64,000 nucleotides of DNA, taken from Viridibacterium sp047600765. GTDB lineage: Bacteria; Pseudomonadota; Gammaproteobacteria; Burkholderiales; Rhodocyclaceae. This document shows positions 41,785 through 50,526 of this stretch, piece by piece; within the stretch, counting starts at the first letter, position 1, and the number at the start of each line of letters is the position of its first letter. The stretch covers positions 1,364,001 through 1,428,000 of the forward strand of contig JASGKF010000001.1 in the NCBI GenBank assembly GCA_047600765.1, read 5' to 3'. The translations under genes and the position numbers were made by a program. The notes beneath the pieces are model-generated. The model made no database searches. It was given only the letters and a program-made list of their open reading frames with translations, and had not been told where the DNA came from.

Positions 41785-42383
41785 TATTTTTGCTCCTTCT
41801 TCGGTGTGCCGCCGGCCGCCGGCGCGTCAGCCGGATCAACCGGTGCCCGCTCGATGCTCACATACAGATTGAAATCACCCACACGGCGACGGTTGAGGTC
41901 AGCCGTCTTGATTTCGACGAGATCCGGCTTTTCGAAAATCGGCGAAGCGTCCAGATTGCGCATCAGCTGCGACACGCGAGCGTTGGACTGCGCGAAACCA
42001 AGCAGCTGGATGCGCGCGCCGTTCTGTTTGATCGAGCGGATGAAGACACCCTCCGGCACCTGCTTGCCGAGCTCGTTCAGGACATGCACGGTCTCGGCGC
42101 GGTTGCTCTGCAGCGACTCGATCACCTGCTTGCGCGACAGCAGGGATTGGGTCTGTTCCTGCAGACGCTTGATCTCGGCAATTTCCTTGTCCAGCACGGC
42201 GATCTCGCGCTTCAGGAAGTCGTTGGTCGCCTCCTGCGTCGAGATCTGCTGGCCAATGATCGTGTGACCGACAAACCAGATCGCGCCTGCGAGCAGGGCA
42301 ACCAGCCCGAGCAGGGTGTAGAACTGTTGTCGTCTTTGCTTGCGTGCCTCTTCGCGGTGAGGCAGAAGGTTTATGCGAATCAT
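41784..42383 (-). CDS. pilN: Type IV pilus assembly protein PilN
   Basis: A 199-residue bitopic protein. The start MIRINLLPHREE is the conserved PilN tail that inserts into PilM. One membrane segment (about residues 22-42, LLGLVALLAGAIWFVGHTII), a coiled coil (about 45-90) and a small periplasmic fold (about 95-175) follow. Overlap with pilM (ATGA) shows coupled translation. Confidence 0.96.
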   Translation of the reverse strand: MIRINLLPHREEARKQRRQQFYTLLGLVALLAGAIWFVGHTIIGQQISTQEATNDFLKREIAVLDKEIAEIKRLQEQTQSLLSRKQVIESLQSNRAETVHVLNELGKQVPEGVFIRSIKQNGARIQLLGFAQSNARVSQLMRNLDASPIFEKPDLVEIKTADLNRRRVGDFNLYVSIERAPVDPADAPAAGGTPKKEQK

Positions 42384-43459
42384 GCGTCAAACCTCCGCAT
42401 GGCAAGCCCGCAGGCAACGATCAGCGCCGGCGCTTCCATCGCCAGATTCTTCGGGCGGATGCGGGACGACAGTGCCATGCCGACAAAGGGGTTGGCCACC
42501 AGGGTGGGCACCTGCGTGCGGCCCGCGACGATCTGATCCAGACCGGGCACGACTGCGCAACCGCCGGACAGGATGATCTGATCGACCTGGTTGAACTGGG
42601 TAGAGGTAAAGAAGAACTGCAAGGCACGCGACACTTCGAGGCCCACGCTGTCCATGAACGGACGCAGCAGTTCGTGCTCGTAGTTCTCGGGCAGGCTGCC
42701 GGAACGCTTGGCGGCCTCGGCCTCCTCGCTGCTCATGCCGTAGTTGCGCATGATGTCCTGCGTCAGCTGGTAACCACCGAAAGCCTGTTCGCGGGAGTAG
42801 AGAACGTTGTCGTCTCGGATCACCGAGACCTTCATGGTGTTGGCGCCGATGTTGACCGTCGCGATCACCTTGCCAGCGCCTTCGTCCTTGTCGAGCTTGC
42901 GGCGCACAAGGTCGAAAGCGGCCTGAGCAGCAAACGATTCCACATCCATGACCGTGGCCTTGAGACCTGCGGACTCAGCCGCCGCGACGCGGTCTTCGAC
43001 CTTTTCCTTGCGGGACGCCGCGATCAGGACGTTGACTTCCTCGTCGCTGCCGTGGGTCGGGCCGATCACCTGGAAGTCGAGGTTCACTTCCTCGATCGCA
43101 AACGGAATGTACTGGTTGGCCTCGGACTCGACCTGCACTTCCATGTCGAGCTCGCGCAACCCGGCAGGCAGGGTGATCTTCTTGGTGATCACAGCCGCCG
43201 CTGGCAGCGCCAAGGCTACGTGCTTGGTATTGGTCCCCAAGCGCTTCCAGGCCTTCTTGATGGCATCCGCGACCTGCTCGAGGCTCGCAATGTTGCCGTC
43301 AGTCACCGCGTCACGCGGCAAAGGCTCGATCGCATAGCGTTCCAGCCGGTACTGGTTGGACGCTTCGGAGAGCTCAACCATTTTCACTGCAGAAGACGAA
43401 ATATCCAGCCCGATCAGGGGTCTGGCACGTCCTCCCAGCAAGGTAGAGAAGTCGATCAC
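42380..43459 (-). CDS. pilM: Type IV pilus assembly ATPase-like protein PilM
   Basis: A 359-residue actin-like (FtsA-type) cytoplasmic protein that binds the PilN tail. Phosphate-binding segments are LIGLDISSSAVKMVEL, IATVNIGANTMKVSVI and IILSGGCAVVPGLDQ. The start codon is GTG at 43459 (MIDFSTLLGG). It is the first gene of pilMNOPQ and is divergent from mrcA by 222 bases, the standard betaproteobacterial arrangement; that gap holds both promoters and is relatively AT-rich just before pilM. Confidence 0.96.
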   Translation of the reverse strand: MIDFSTLLGGRARPLIGLDISSSAVKMVELSEASNQYRLERYAIEPLPRDAVTDGNIASLEQVADAIKKAWKRLGTNTKHVALALPAAAVITKKITLPAGLRELDMEVQVESEANQYIPFAIEEVNLDFQVIGPTHGSDEEVNVLIAASRKEKVEDRVAAAESAGLKATVMDVESFAAQAAFDLVRRKLDKDEGAGKVIATVNIGANTMKVSVIRDDNVLYSREQAFGGYQLTQDIMRNYGMSSEEAEAAKRSGSLPENYEHELLRPFMDSVGLEVSRALQFFFTSTQFNQVDQIILSGGCAVVPGLDQIVAGRTQVPTLVANPFVGMALSSRIRPKNLAMEAPALIVACGLAMRRFDA

Positions 43460-43681
43460 GCGGGCCGTCCTATCAAAAATCGTTTAAAATCCGGCAGTTA
43501 CGAGCAAATTCACAAAATTACTTTAAATCCTAGCAGTTAGGTATCAGATATGTAAAGCAAACTGGCGCCGAACGGTCAATCATTTCCCCCCGAGGGCGTC
43601 GCTTACCTTCTGCCTCCCGGCTAAGATGCCGTCGGGTATCCACCCGCCCCGGCCTTGCAGCCCACCTGACCTCTCGCCTTC

Positions 43682-45955
43682 ATGCGCAAATCCATTCTCT
43701 TCGGTGCAGCCATCCTTTTCGGCTTGCTGCTGCTCGTCTGCTCCACCGTCGGCATCGCCGTGGCATTCGCCTGGCCCAAGCTGCCCGAACTGTCGGCCCT
43801 GACCGACTACAAACCGCGCATTCCGCTGCGCATCTACACGGCTGATGGCGAACTGATCGGCGAATACGGCGAAGAGCGCCGCAGCTATGCCCCCATCAAA
43901 ACCGTTCCGGACTCCCTCAAACACGCCATCCTCGCAGCCGAGGATGACCGCTTCTACGAGCACGGCGGCGTCGATTTTGCCGGACTCACCCGTGCCACCC
44001 TGCTGAACCTGCTGGGCGGCGCTCGTCGGCAGGGCGGCAGCACCATCACCATGCAGGTCGCGCGGAACTTCTACCTCAGTCGCGAAAAGACCATCACACG
44101 CAAACTCTACGAGATCCTGCTGTCGATCAAGATCGAAAAAAACCTGACAAAGGACCAGATTCTTGAGGTTTATCTCAACCAGATATACCTCGGACAGCGC
44201 GCCTACGGCTTCGCTGCCGCTGCGCAGATCTACTACGGCAAGGAGCTGGCCAACTTGACCGTGGGCGAATGCGCGATGCTCGCCGGCCTGCCCAAGGCCC
44301 CCTCGACCTACAACCCGGTCGTCAATCCGCCGCGCGCCAAACAGCGCCAGCAATACGTCCTGCGCCGCATGACCGAGCTGGGCTACATCGACGAAGCCGC
44401 CCACGAAAAAGCCGTCGCCGAGCCCGTCAAGCTCGCCATCAGCAAGTCTCACCCCTCGGTGCAACCGCTGATCTCGCTGCACGCCGAATACGTGGCCGAA
44501 ATGGCCCGACAGATGGCCTACGAGCAGTTCAAGGAAGACGCCTACACGCGTGGCATCAAGGTCATCACCACGGTCATGAAGAACGACCAGCAGGCGGCTT
44601 ATCGCTCGCTGCGTCGCGGCCTGCTCGACTACGAGCGCCGCCATGGCTATCGCGGTGCCGAAGCGCAATTCAACCTCGCTGGAGTGAAGAGCGAAGAAGA
44701 CGAACAGCTCGAAGAACTGCTGGAAGACGTCCCCGACCAGGACGAAATCCGCGCTGCGCTGGTCCTCGAAGCCTCGGCCAAGCGCGTCCGCGTCTACCTG
44801 CGCGGCGGCGAAGTGGAAGACGTGACCGGCGACAGCCTGAAGTACGCAGCCGCCATGCTGGCCAGCAATGCCCCTCAGCAGAAGCAGGTGCGGCGTGGCG
44901 CCCTGATCCGCGTCGTCAAGACCGCCAAGGGCTGGGCGATCACCCAGCCGCCGGAAGTGGAAGCCGCGTTCGTGTCGCTGGATCCGGCCAATGGCGCCAT
45001 CCGTGCGCTGGTGGGTGGCTTCGACTTCAACCGCAACAAGTTCAACCACGTCACGCAGGCTTGGCGCCAGCCTGGCTCCAGCTTCAAGCCTTTCATCTTC
45101 TCGGCCGCCATGGAAAAGGGCTACACGCCGGGCAGCATCTTCGAAGACGGTCCGCTCAACTTCACGGCGGCCGAAACCGGTAGCCAGGCCTGGTCACCGG
45201 GCAACTACGACGGCAAGTACGAAGGCCCGATGAGCCTGCGCACCGCACTCGCCAAGTCGAAAAACTCGGTCGCCATCCGCCTGCTGCAGGCCATCGGTCC
45301 GGCATACGGACAGGACTACGTCACTTCGCGCTTCGGCTTCGACGCCGACAAGAACCCGCCCTACCTCACCCTGGCCCTGGGCTCCGGTGCCGTCACGCCC
45401 TGGCAGATGGCATCGGCATACGCCATCTTCGCCAACGGTGGCTATCGCATTCAGCCCTACATCGTCAGCGAGATCCGCGACGAGAACAACCGAGTCGTCG
45501 CCCGCGTCACGCCGCCGGTGGCTGGCCAGCAAGCCGAAAAAGTGCTCGACTCGCGCAACGTCTATCTGATGCACACCATGATGCAGGAGGTCGTACGCCG
45601 CGGCACCGCCGGCAAGGCCATGTCACTGGGCCGCAGCGACCTCGCCGGCAAGACCGGCACGACCAACGACTACGTGGATGCCTGGTTCAGCGGTTACAAC
45701 CCCGGCCTCGTCGGCGTCGCCTGGGTTGGCCACGACCAGCCCAAGAAGCTGGGCTCGGGCGAGACAGGCGGCGTGCTCGCCTTGCCGATCTGGATCGGCT
45801 ACATGGAGCAGGCGCTCAAGGGCGTACCGGACACCCCGATGCCGGTGCCGGGCGGCCTGCTGCGCGTGAAGACCGACAAGGGCGAAGACGACCTCATCTA
45901 CGAAGAGAACATGCCCAGCGAGCCCGCCGCAGCGAGCGAACCGGCAAAGGAATGA
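43682..45955 (+). CDS. mrcA: Penicillin-binding protein 1A (bifunctional transglycosylase/transpeptidase)
   Basis: A 757-residue class A PBP that polymerises and crosslinks peptidoglycan. One N-terminal membrane segment (about residues 5-30), a GT51 transglycosylase (catalytic E87 in AAEDDRFYEHGG; second conserved box GGSTITMQVARNF), an OB-like insert with acidic residues (about 315-400), and the transpeptidase with S466-S-F-K469, SKNS and K657-T-G are all present. Family length is normal. It has no strong ribosome binding site. It is convergent with cyaY with no spacer between stops. Confidence 0.96.
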   Translation: MRKSILFGAAILFGLLLLVCSTVGIAVAFAWPKLPELSALTDYKPRIPLRIYTADGELIGEYGEERRSYAPIKTVPDSLKHAILAAEDDRFYEHGGVDFAGLTRATLLNLLGGARRQGGSTITMQVARNFYLSREKTITRKLYEILLSIKIEKNLTKDQILEVYLNQIYLGQRAYGFAAAAQIYYGKELANLTVGECAMLAGLPKAPSTYNPVVNPPRAKQRQQYVLRRMTELGYIDEAAHEKAVAEPVKLAISKSHPSVQPLISLHAEYVAEMARQMAYEQFKEDAYTRGIKVITTVMKNDQQAAYRSLRRGLLDYERRHGYRGAEAQFNLAGVKSEEDEQLEELLEDVPDQDEIRAALVLEASAKRVRVYLRGGEVEDVTGDSLKYAAAMLASNAPQQKQVRRGALIRVVKTAKGWAITQPPEVEAAFVSLDPANGAIRALVGGFDFNRNKFNHVTQAWRQPGSSFKPFIFSAAMEKGYTPGSIFEDGPLNFTAAETGSQAWSPGNYDGKYEGPMSLRTALAKSKNSVAIRLLQAIGPAYGQDYVTSRFGFDADKNPPYLTLALGSGAVTPWQMASAYAIFANGGYRIQPYIVSEIRDENNRVVARVTPPVAGQQAEKVLDSRNVYLMHTMMQEVVRRGTAGKAMSLGRSDLAGKTGTTNDYVDAWFSGYNPGLVGVAWVGHDQPKKLGSGETGGVLALPIWIGYMEQALKGVPDTPMPVPGGLLRVKTDKGEDDLIYEENMPSEPAAASEPAKE

Positions 45956-46282
45956 TCAGATGGCGAGCGGCTGACCAGCCTGCTCGCTCAGCAGACGGCT
46001 CAATGCGGCGTGCAGCTCTTCGCCATCACGCGTGTTGAGCCACTGCCCGCCCTCGGGCCGGTAGTGAAAACCGCCTGATTTCGCGGCCACCCAGATCTCG
46101 CGGGCGGCGGCATGGCGGTTGATGACCATCTTGCTGCCGTTCGGGAATGACAGTTCGAGGATGCCGCCCGGACGCGCCTCGATGTCGAGGTCTAGGTCGG
46201 CGTCATCCGCCGCCTGTTCTATGACCTGCTCCAGCTTCGCCATCTGGGCGTCGGCCAGATCCAGAAAAGTCTTCTCGTCCAT
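45956..46282 (-). CDS. cyaY: Iron donor protein CyaY (bacterial frataxin)
   Basis: A 108-residue frataxin with an acidic first helix (DEKTFLDLADAQMAKLEQVIEQAADDADLD), a beta sheet (GGILELSFPNGSKMVINRHAAAREIWVA) and C-terminal helix. The acidic ridge binds iron and the protein modulates IscS cysteine desulfurase. AAGGAG lies before the ATG at 46282; an in-frame ATG at 46306 would add eight residues. The stop directly abuts the mrcA stop. It is divergent from lptM by 51 bases. Confidence 0.93.
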   Translation of the reverse strand: MDEKTFLDLADAQMAKLEQVIEQAADDADLDLDIEARPGGILELSFPNGSKMVINRHAAAREIWVAAKSGGFHYRPEGGQWLNTRDGEELHAALSRLLSEQAGQPLAI

Positions 46283-46333
46283 GGGGCCCTGACTCCTTGT
46301 TACCATTCACGCTTTGCACTGAGACGATCTGAC

Positions 46334-46543
46334 ATGCGCCTGATCACGGCCCCAGTCCTGCTATCCATTGTTCTGGCCGGTGCGCTGACCGCCTGCGGCA
46401 TCAAGGGCGGGCTCTACCTGCCCCAACCCCTGCCGCAGCCTGAATCAGCAAAAGCCGCGCCCGATAATAGCAAGCCCTCGTCCAGCGCCCCCGCCAACGC
46501 AACCAATCAGTCCGCGCCCCGCGCGGCGCCTGCATCGAAATGA
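46334..46543 (+). CDS. lptM: LptM-type small lipoprotein (LPS translocon maturation)
   Basis: A 69-residue lipoprotein. The lipobox LTAC gives an acylated Cys at residue 21, followed at once by GIKGGLYLPQPLP, the conserved signature of LptM (formerly YifL), which supports assembly of the LptD outer-membrane translocon. The rest is a low-complexity Pro/Ala/Ser tail. The stop overlaps lysA (ATGA). The cyaY, lptM, lysA neighbourhood is usual. Confidence 0.88.
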   Translation: MRLITAPVLLSIVLAGALTACGIKGGLYLPQPLPQPESAKAAPDNSKPSSSAPANATNQSAPRAAPASK

Positions 46544-47799
46544 CTTTTCCTGTTCCCGGTCTGCACTACACCGACAAGGGCCTCACGCTCGAATCGGTCG
46601 CCCTTGTCGACATTGCGACACGCTTCGGCACGCCCACCTTCGTCTACTCGCGCGCCGCTCTGACGGCCGCCTGGCAAAACTGGAATGCCGCCCTCGCCGG
46701 CCGCAACGCCCTGGTCTGCTATGCCGTCAAAGCCAATAGCAACCTCGCCATCCTCAACCTGTTCGCACGCCTCGGCGCCGGTTTCGACATCGTCTCGGGC
46801 GGCGAACTGTCGCGCGTGCTGGCGGCTGGCGGCTCTGCCGACAAGGTCATCTTCTCCGGCGTCGGCAAGAGCCGTGCGGAAATGGCGCCAGCCCTGCGCG
46901 CCGGCATCCACTGCTTCAACGTGGAATCCACGCCCGAGCTCGACCGCCTCGAATCCGTCGCCAGCGAGCTGGGCTTCGTCGCGCCCATCGCCATCCGCGT
47001 GAACCCGGCTGTCGATCCCAAGACCCACCCCTACATTTCCACCGGCCTGCGCGACAACAAGTTCGGCGTCGCCTTCGAAGACGCCCTCGCCCTCTACCGC
47101 AAGGCCGCAGCCTCGAAGCACCTGCGGATCAGCGGCGTCGCCTGCCACATTGGCTCGCAGATGCTCGACCCCGCGCCGATGGCTGAAGCGGCTGGCAAGG
47201 TGCGCGAACTCGTTGAACAGCTCGAACGCGAAGGCATCGCGCTCGACCACATCGACCTCGGCGGCGGTCTCGGCATCCGCTACAAGGACGAAGTGCCGCC
47301 CAGCGGCGCGGAATATCTCGCCCCCCTGCTGCGCGCCATGGAAGGCCGCAAGGAACAGCTGCACTTCGAACCCGGCCGTTCGCTGGTCGGCAACGCCGGC
47401 CTGCTGCTGACAAGTGTCGAGTACCTCAAGCCCGGTGCGACGAAGAGCTTCGCCATCGTCGATGCCGCCATGAACGACCTTGCCCGCCCGGCGCTCTACG
47501 ACGCTTTCCACGAGATGCTCGCCGTCACCCCGCGCAGCACGCCGCCCGTGTCCTATGAAATCGTCGGCCCCATCTGCGAAAGCGGCGACTTCCTCGGCCA
47601 CGACCGCGCCTTGTCCCTGGCTGAAGGCGACAGCATCGCCATCCTCTCGGCCGGTGCCTACGGCATGGCCATGAGTTCGAACTACAACACGCGCGGCCGC
47701 TGCGCCGAAGTGCTGGTCGATGGCGAGGCCATGCACCTCGTGCGTCAACGCGAAAGCATCGAGAGCCTCTACGCCCTCGAATCCATCCTGCCCGCCTGA
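46540..47799 (+). CDS. lysA: Diaminopimelate decarboxylase
   Basis: A 419-residue PLP enzyme that makes L-lysine from meso-diaminopimelate. The PLP lysine is K64 in VCYAVKANSN, with a glycine-rich phosphate site (LGGGLGIRYKDEVPPS), and the family GPICESGDFL and AGAYGMAMSSNYN. It is a fold-type III decarboxylase acting as a dimer. It overlaps lptM by four bases and is followed by the S4-domain gene after 6 bases. Confidence 0.96.
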   Translation: MTFPVPGLHYTDKGLTLESVALVDIATRFGTPTFVYSRAALTAAWQNWNAALAGRNALVCYAVKANSNLAILNLFARLGAGFDIVSGGELSRVLAAGGSADKVIFSGVGKSRAEMAPALRAGIHCFNVESTPELDRLESVASELGFVAPIAIRVNPAVDPKTHPYISTGLRDNKFGVAFEDALALYRKAAASKHLRISGVACHIGSQMLDPAPMAEAAGKVRELVEQLEREGIALDHIDLGGGLGIRYKDEVPPSGAEYLAPLLRAMEGRKEQLHFEPGRSLVGNAGLLLTSVEYLKPGATKSFAIVDAAMNDLARPALYDAFHEMLAVTPRSTPPVSYEIVGPICESGDFLGHDRALSLAEGDSIAILSAGAYGMAMSSNYNTRGRCAEVLVDGEAMHLVRQRESIESLYALESILPA

Positions 47800-47805
47800 C
47801 GCACC

Positions 47806-48198
47806 ATGCAAGACCACGAAGGCGTACGCATCGACAAGTGGCTGTGGGCCGCGCGCTTCTTCAAGACGCGCACCCTCGCCACCGATGCCATCGACGGCGG
47901 TCACGTCAAACTCAACAACCTGCCCGTCAAACCTTCGCGCAACGTCAAACCCGGCGACCGTATCGAGCTGGTGCTCGGCGATCAGCGCTGGGAACTGATC
48001 GTCCTCGCTCTCGCCGAAAAGCGCGGCCCCGCCACCGTGGCGCGTACGCTCTACGAAGAAACGCCGGACAGCGTCGCCGCGCGCGAAGCCAAACGCGAAC
48101 AACGCCGCCTGCAGCACGAGCCCGCCGACGACCTGCGCGGCCGTGGCCGCCCCACCAAGCGCGACCGCCGCGACATGGGGCGCATTCGCTGGGGGTGA
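47806..48198 (+). CDS. S4 RNA-binding domain protein (HslR-like)
   Basis: A 130-residue protein with an S4 RNA-binding motif (VRIDKWLWAARFFKTRTLATDAI, KPSRNVKPGDRIELVLG) in the first 75 residues. HslR-type proteins bind stalled 50S subunits with nascent chain and help recycle them. The basic, Arg-rich C-terminal tail is typical. Probably cotranscribed with lysA. Confidence 0.9.
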   Translation: MQDHEGVRIDKWLWAARFFKTRTLATDAIDGGHVKLNNLPVKPSRNVKPGDRIELVLGDQRWELIVLALAEKRGPATVARTLYEETPDSVAAREAKREQRRLQHEPADDLRGRGRPTKRDRRDMGRIRWG

Positions 48199-48559
48199 GA
48201 TTTGTGAGCCCCCGGTGACGGCACACTGCGGTAGCCGTCACCCCCCCGAGGGGGTTGCGGTTTTTCCTTGAGGCGGCTCTGCGGAAAAACCTTGATGACC
48301 CCCAACGACAGCGAGTCGTACTGAGCGCCACGACCTCTGGGGGTGGCTTGAAAGGGCTGCAACAAAACCTTGGCGCCCCCGGTGCACCTGGCCGCGACGG
48401 ATCTCACTTCATCGAAACGCTGCTGTCCGTTCTGACGGAGCTTTGCGGTAAACGCTCTCCCCCGAACCGCACCTGCCACATGCCCGTCATATGGCTATTC
48501 CCACTTGCGCTCGGCTTGCACAGTCGCCACACTGGCTTACCGTCCCACGGAGCGAAACC
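48199..48559. repeat. Intergenic region with several hairpin-forming repeats (361 bases)
   Basis: No credible gene. A hairpin pairs GGTGACGGC (48214-48222) with GCCGTCACC (48234-48242) just past the S4 gene, perhaps a terminator. Next to it is an imperfect inverted repeat, GGTTTTTCC (48259-48267) with GGAAAAACC (48283-48291), flanked by GGGGGT and GACCCCC. The unit GCCCCCGGTG occurs near 48208 and again near 48383. The layout resembles mobile palindromic repeats of betaproteobacterial intergenic regions. A 102-codon frame across it has low-quality composition and I do not accept it. Confidence 0.6.
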
Positions 48560-49003
48560 ATGAGCACGACCGTCAAGGAAATCCTCGCCGGCAAGTCGGC
48601 GGAAATTCTCGGTGTCACGCCTGCGACTACCGTCTACGAAGCACTGGAGCTCATGGCCAAGGCCGACATCAGTGCTGTCCTGGTCCTCGAATCCGAACGC
48701 CTCGTCGGCATCTTCACCGAGCGTGACTACGCGCGCAAAGTCGCGCTGCGCGGCAAGTCTTCGCGTGACCTCAAGATCGGTGACGTGATGACGCAGAACC
48801 TGCTCACCATCTCGCCCAGCCAGAACGTCGATGATGTCATGAGCATCATGACCGAGAACCGCTTCCGTCACCTGCCGGTGGTCGAACGCGGCAAGCTCGT
48901 CGGCATTGTCACCATCGGCGACGCGGTCAAGGCCGTCATGGAAGAGCAGCGCAAGACCATCGAGCAGCTCTCCAGCTACATCTCAGGCGAGATGTCGATC
49001 TGA
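48560..49003 (+). CDS. CBS domain pair protein
   Basis: A 147-residue protein that is essentially two CBS motifs: VTPATTVYEALELMAKADISAVLV with GIFTERDYARKV, and ISPSQNVDDVMSIMTENRFRHLPVV with GIVTIGDAVKAV. Such pairs bind adenosine nucleotides and regulate partners. The frame is open to an ATG at 48491, but GGAGCGAAACC lies before the ATG at 48560, which starts the domain. Its last 21 bases overlap the convergent hemerythrin gene. Confidence 0.9.
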   Translation: MSTTVKEILAGKSAEILGVTPATTVYEALELMAKADISAVLVLESERLVGIFTERDYARKVALRGKSSRDLKIGDVMTQNLLTISPSQNVDDVMSIMTENRFRHLPVVERGKLVGIVTIGDAVKAVMEEQRKTIEQLSSYISGEMSI

Positions 49004-49396
49004 CACCCGCGAACCGGCACCGAAAACAGCGTCCATCAGGAAGTCTTCCTTGCGTGCGTGCTGCGTCAGCAGGCTGCGCAGCCGCACCGACTCGTTGAGA
49101 TAGCTCACCACGTCGCACACCGCGATGGCGCCGCCCATGTGATCCATCATCGCGCTCATGCGCTGATGCTCGCGGCGCATGATGGCAGTCGAGGTCGCAT
49201 TGACGAAGGCCTGTCGCTCGAAGGCCGGGAACAACTCTTCCTCCTCGGCTTCGAAGTGCGCCCGCATCGACGTACGCAGACGACCATACGTGGTCTCCGC
49301 CTCGCGCCAGGCCTCGCGTTGCACGAAGCTATCCAGGCTCATCAGCAAATCGTCGCAACGACGATGCATGTCCTCCAGCAGCTCTTGCGCTTCCAT
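48983..49396 (-). CDS. Hemerythrin-like HHE domain protein
   Basis: A 137-residue four-helix bundle with the di-iron or heme-binding HHE pattern: LLEDMHRRCDDLL, SMRAHFEAEEEELFPAF, RREHQRMSAMMDHM and LLTQHARKEDFLMDAVF. Such proteins bind oxygen or nitric oxide, or sense redox state, in the cytoplasm. An AAGGAGGG ribosome binding site precedes the ATG at 49396, which decides the start. It overlaps the CBS gene tail to tail. Confidence 0.88.
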   Translation of the reverse strand: MEAQELLEDMHRRCDDLLMSLDSFVQREAWREAETTYGRLRTSMRAHFEAEEEELFPAFERQAFVNATSTAIMRREHQRMSAMMDHMGGAIAVCDVVSYLNESVRLRSLLTQHARKEDFLMDAVFGAGSRVSDRHLA

Positions 49397-49548
49397 CTGA
49401 CCCTCCTTGTCGGTGTCCGGTCGGCTCATTCGGGATGAGCCCGGGAGCCACGCAGCCATTCTGCGCGCCGGGCACAACAGCGATTTGAGACAGATCAGTG
49501 AGCGCTTCGGCGATAATTGCCCTGTTTCTGCAGCCAAAACTCCGCAAC

Positions 49549-50238
49549 ATGACTACTTCAAGACCTGAACGCGCCGTCGTCCTGCTCTCCGGCGGCCTCG
49601 ACTCCGCGACCTGCCTCGCCATTGCCCGCGATGCCGGTTACGAGACCTATGCCCTGTCCGTCGCCTACGGCCAGCGCCACGCTGCCGAGCTGCAGGCCGC
49701 CGAACGCATCGCCGCCGCGCTGGGCGCACGCGAGCATCGCGTCGCCCACGTCGACCTCGGCCAGTTCGGTGGCTCGGCCCTCACCGATGCCAGCATCGCC
49801 GTGCCTATCGATGGCGTGCAGCCCGGCATCCCCGTCACCTACGTGCCGGCACGCAACACCGTCATGCTGTCGCTGGCGCTGGGTTGGGCCGAGGTGCTGC
49901 AAGCGCAGCACATCTACGTCGGCGTGAATGCCGTCGATTACTCCGGCTACCCCGACTGCCGGCCAGAATTCGTCGCTGCCTTCGAGAAGCTGGCCCAGCT
50001 CGCCACCAAGGTCGGCGTCGAAGGCCTGCCCCTGCAGGTGCACGCCCCGCTGATCTCGCTCAGCAAGGCCGGCATCATCCAGCTCGGCAGCCAGCTGGGC
50101 GTGGACTACGGCATGACGGTCTCGTGCTACCAGGCCGACGACGATGGCCGCGCCTGCGGCAAGTGCGATGCCTGCCGCTTGCGCAGCGCCGGCTTTGCGG
50201 ACGCGGGTTTGTCCGATCCGACGCGCTACAAACAGTGA
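49549..50238 (+). CDS. queC: 7-cyano-7-deazaguanine synthase
   Basis: A 229-residue ATP-dependent enzyme that converts 7-carboxy-7-deazaguanine to preQ0 for queuosine. The PP-loop SGGLDS is at residues 14-19 and the zinc ligands lie in CGKCDACRLRSAGF near the end, as usual. The other conserved piece is YVPARNTVMLSLALGWAE. The ATG at 49549 is the first consistent start. No other queuosine genes are nearby. Confidence 0.96.
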   Translation: MTTSRPERAVVLLSGGLDSATCLAIARDAGYETYALSVAYGQRHAAELQAAERIAAALGAREHRVAHVDLGQFGGSALTDASIAVPIDGVQPGIPVTYVPARNTVMLSLALGWAEVLQAQHIYVGVNAVDYSGYPDCRPEFVAAFEKLAQLATKVGVEGLPLQVHAPLISLSKAGIIQLGSQLGVDYGMTVSCYQADDDGRACGKCDACRLRSAGFADAGLSDPTRYKQ

Positions 50239-50241
50239 AAT

Positions 50242-50430
50242 TTGTCACATTTGACAATGTCGTCAATTTTTACAGTTGCAAATACGGTTTAAGTATTTGA
50301 TTCGAAATCACTTACTGAAAATCCGCCGCCCGAAGCGTGAATTAATTAACGCTATCAAAATACACAGAGTTGATTGATTTCTTACACACCTCCTGCCCTG
50401 AAGCAGGAATGTTGTTTAATCAATTGATTT
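50242..50430. promoter_or_regulatory. AT-rich palindrome cluster upstream of the third PEP-CTERM gene
   Basis: The queC to PEP-CTERM gap is unusually AT-rich. It has TTGTCA-N4-TGACAA (50242-50257), overlapping TTGAC-N6-GTCAA (50251-50266), and a perfect 12-bp palindrome AATCAATTGATT (50418-50429). The first pair lies about 190 bases before the sigma-54-type promoter, a distance usual for activator sites. Binding proteins are unknown. Confidence 0.4.
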
Positions 50431-50447
50431 TTAACGAATTTTAGAGC

Positions 50448-50463
50448 TGGCACCCTCTTTGCT
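50448..50463 (+). promoter_or_regulatory. Sigma-54-type promoter of the third PEP-CTERM gene
   Basis: TGGCACCCTCTTTGCT matches TGGCACG-N4-TTGCW with only the last base of the -24 heptamer differing; spacing is exact GG-N10-GC. Predicted start near 50474. Confidence 0.75.
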
Positions 50464-50526
50464 GAGATAGCTGCAGGTTCAGCACCACGACCTGGACCGT
50501 TACCAACTCACAAAGGGATGAACAAC

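Noticed and set aside
48255..48563. A 102-codon frame in the repeat region before the CBS gene
   Set aside because: It runs through inverted repeats and has no recognisable domain.
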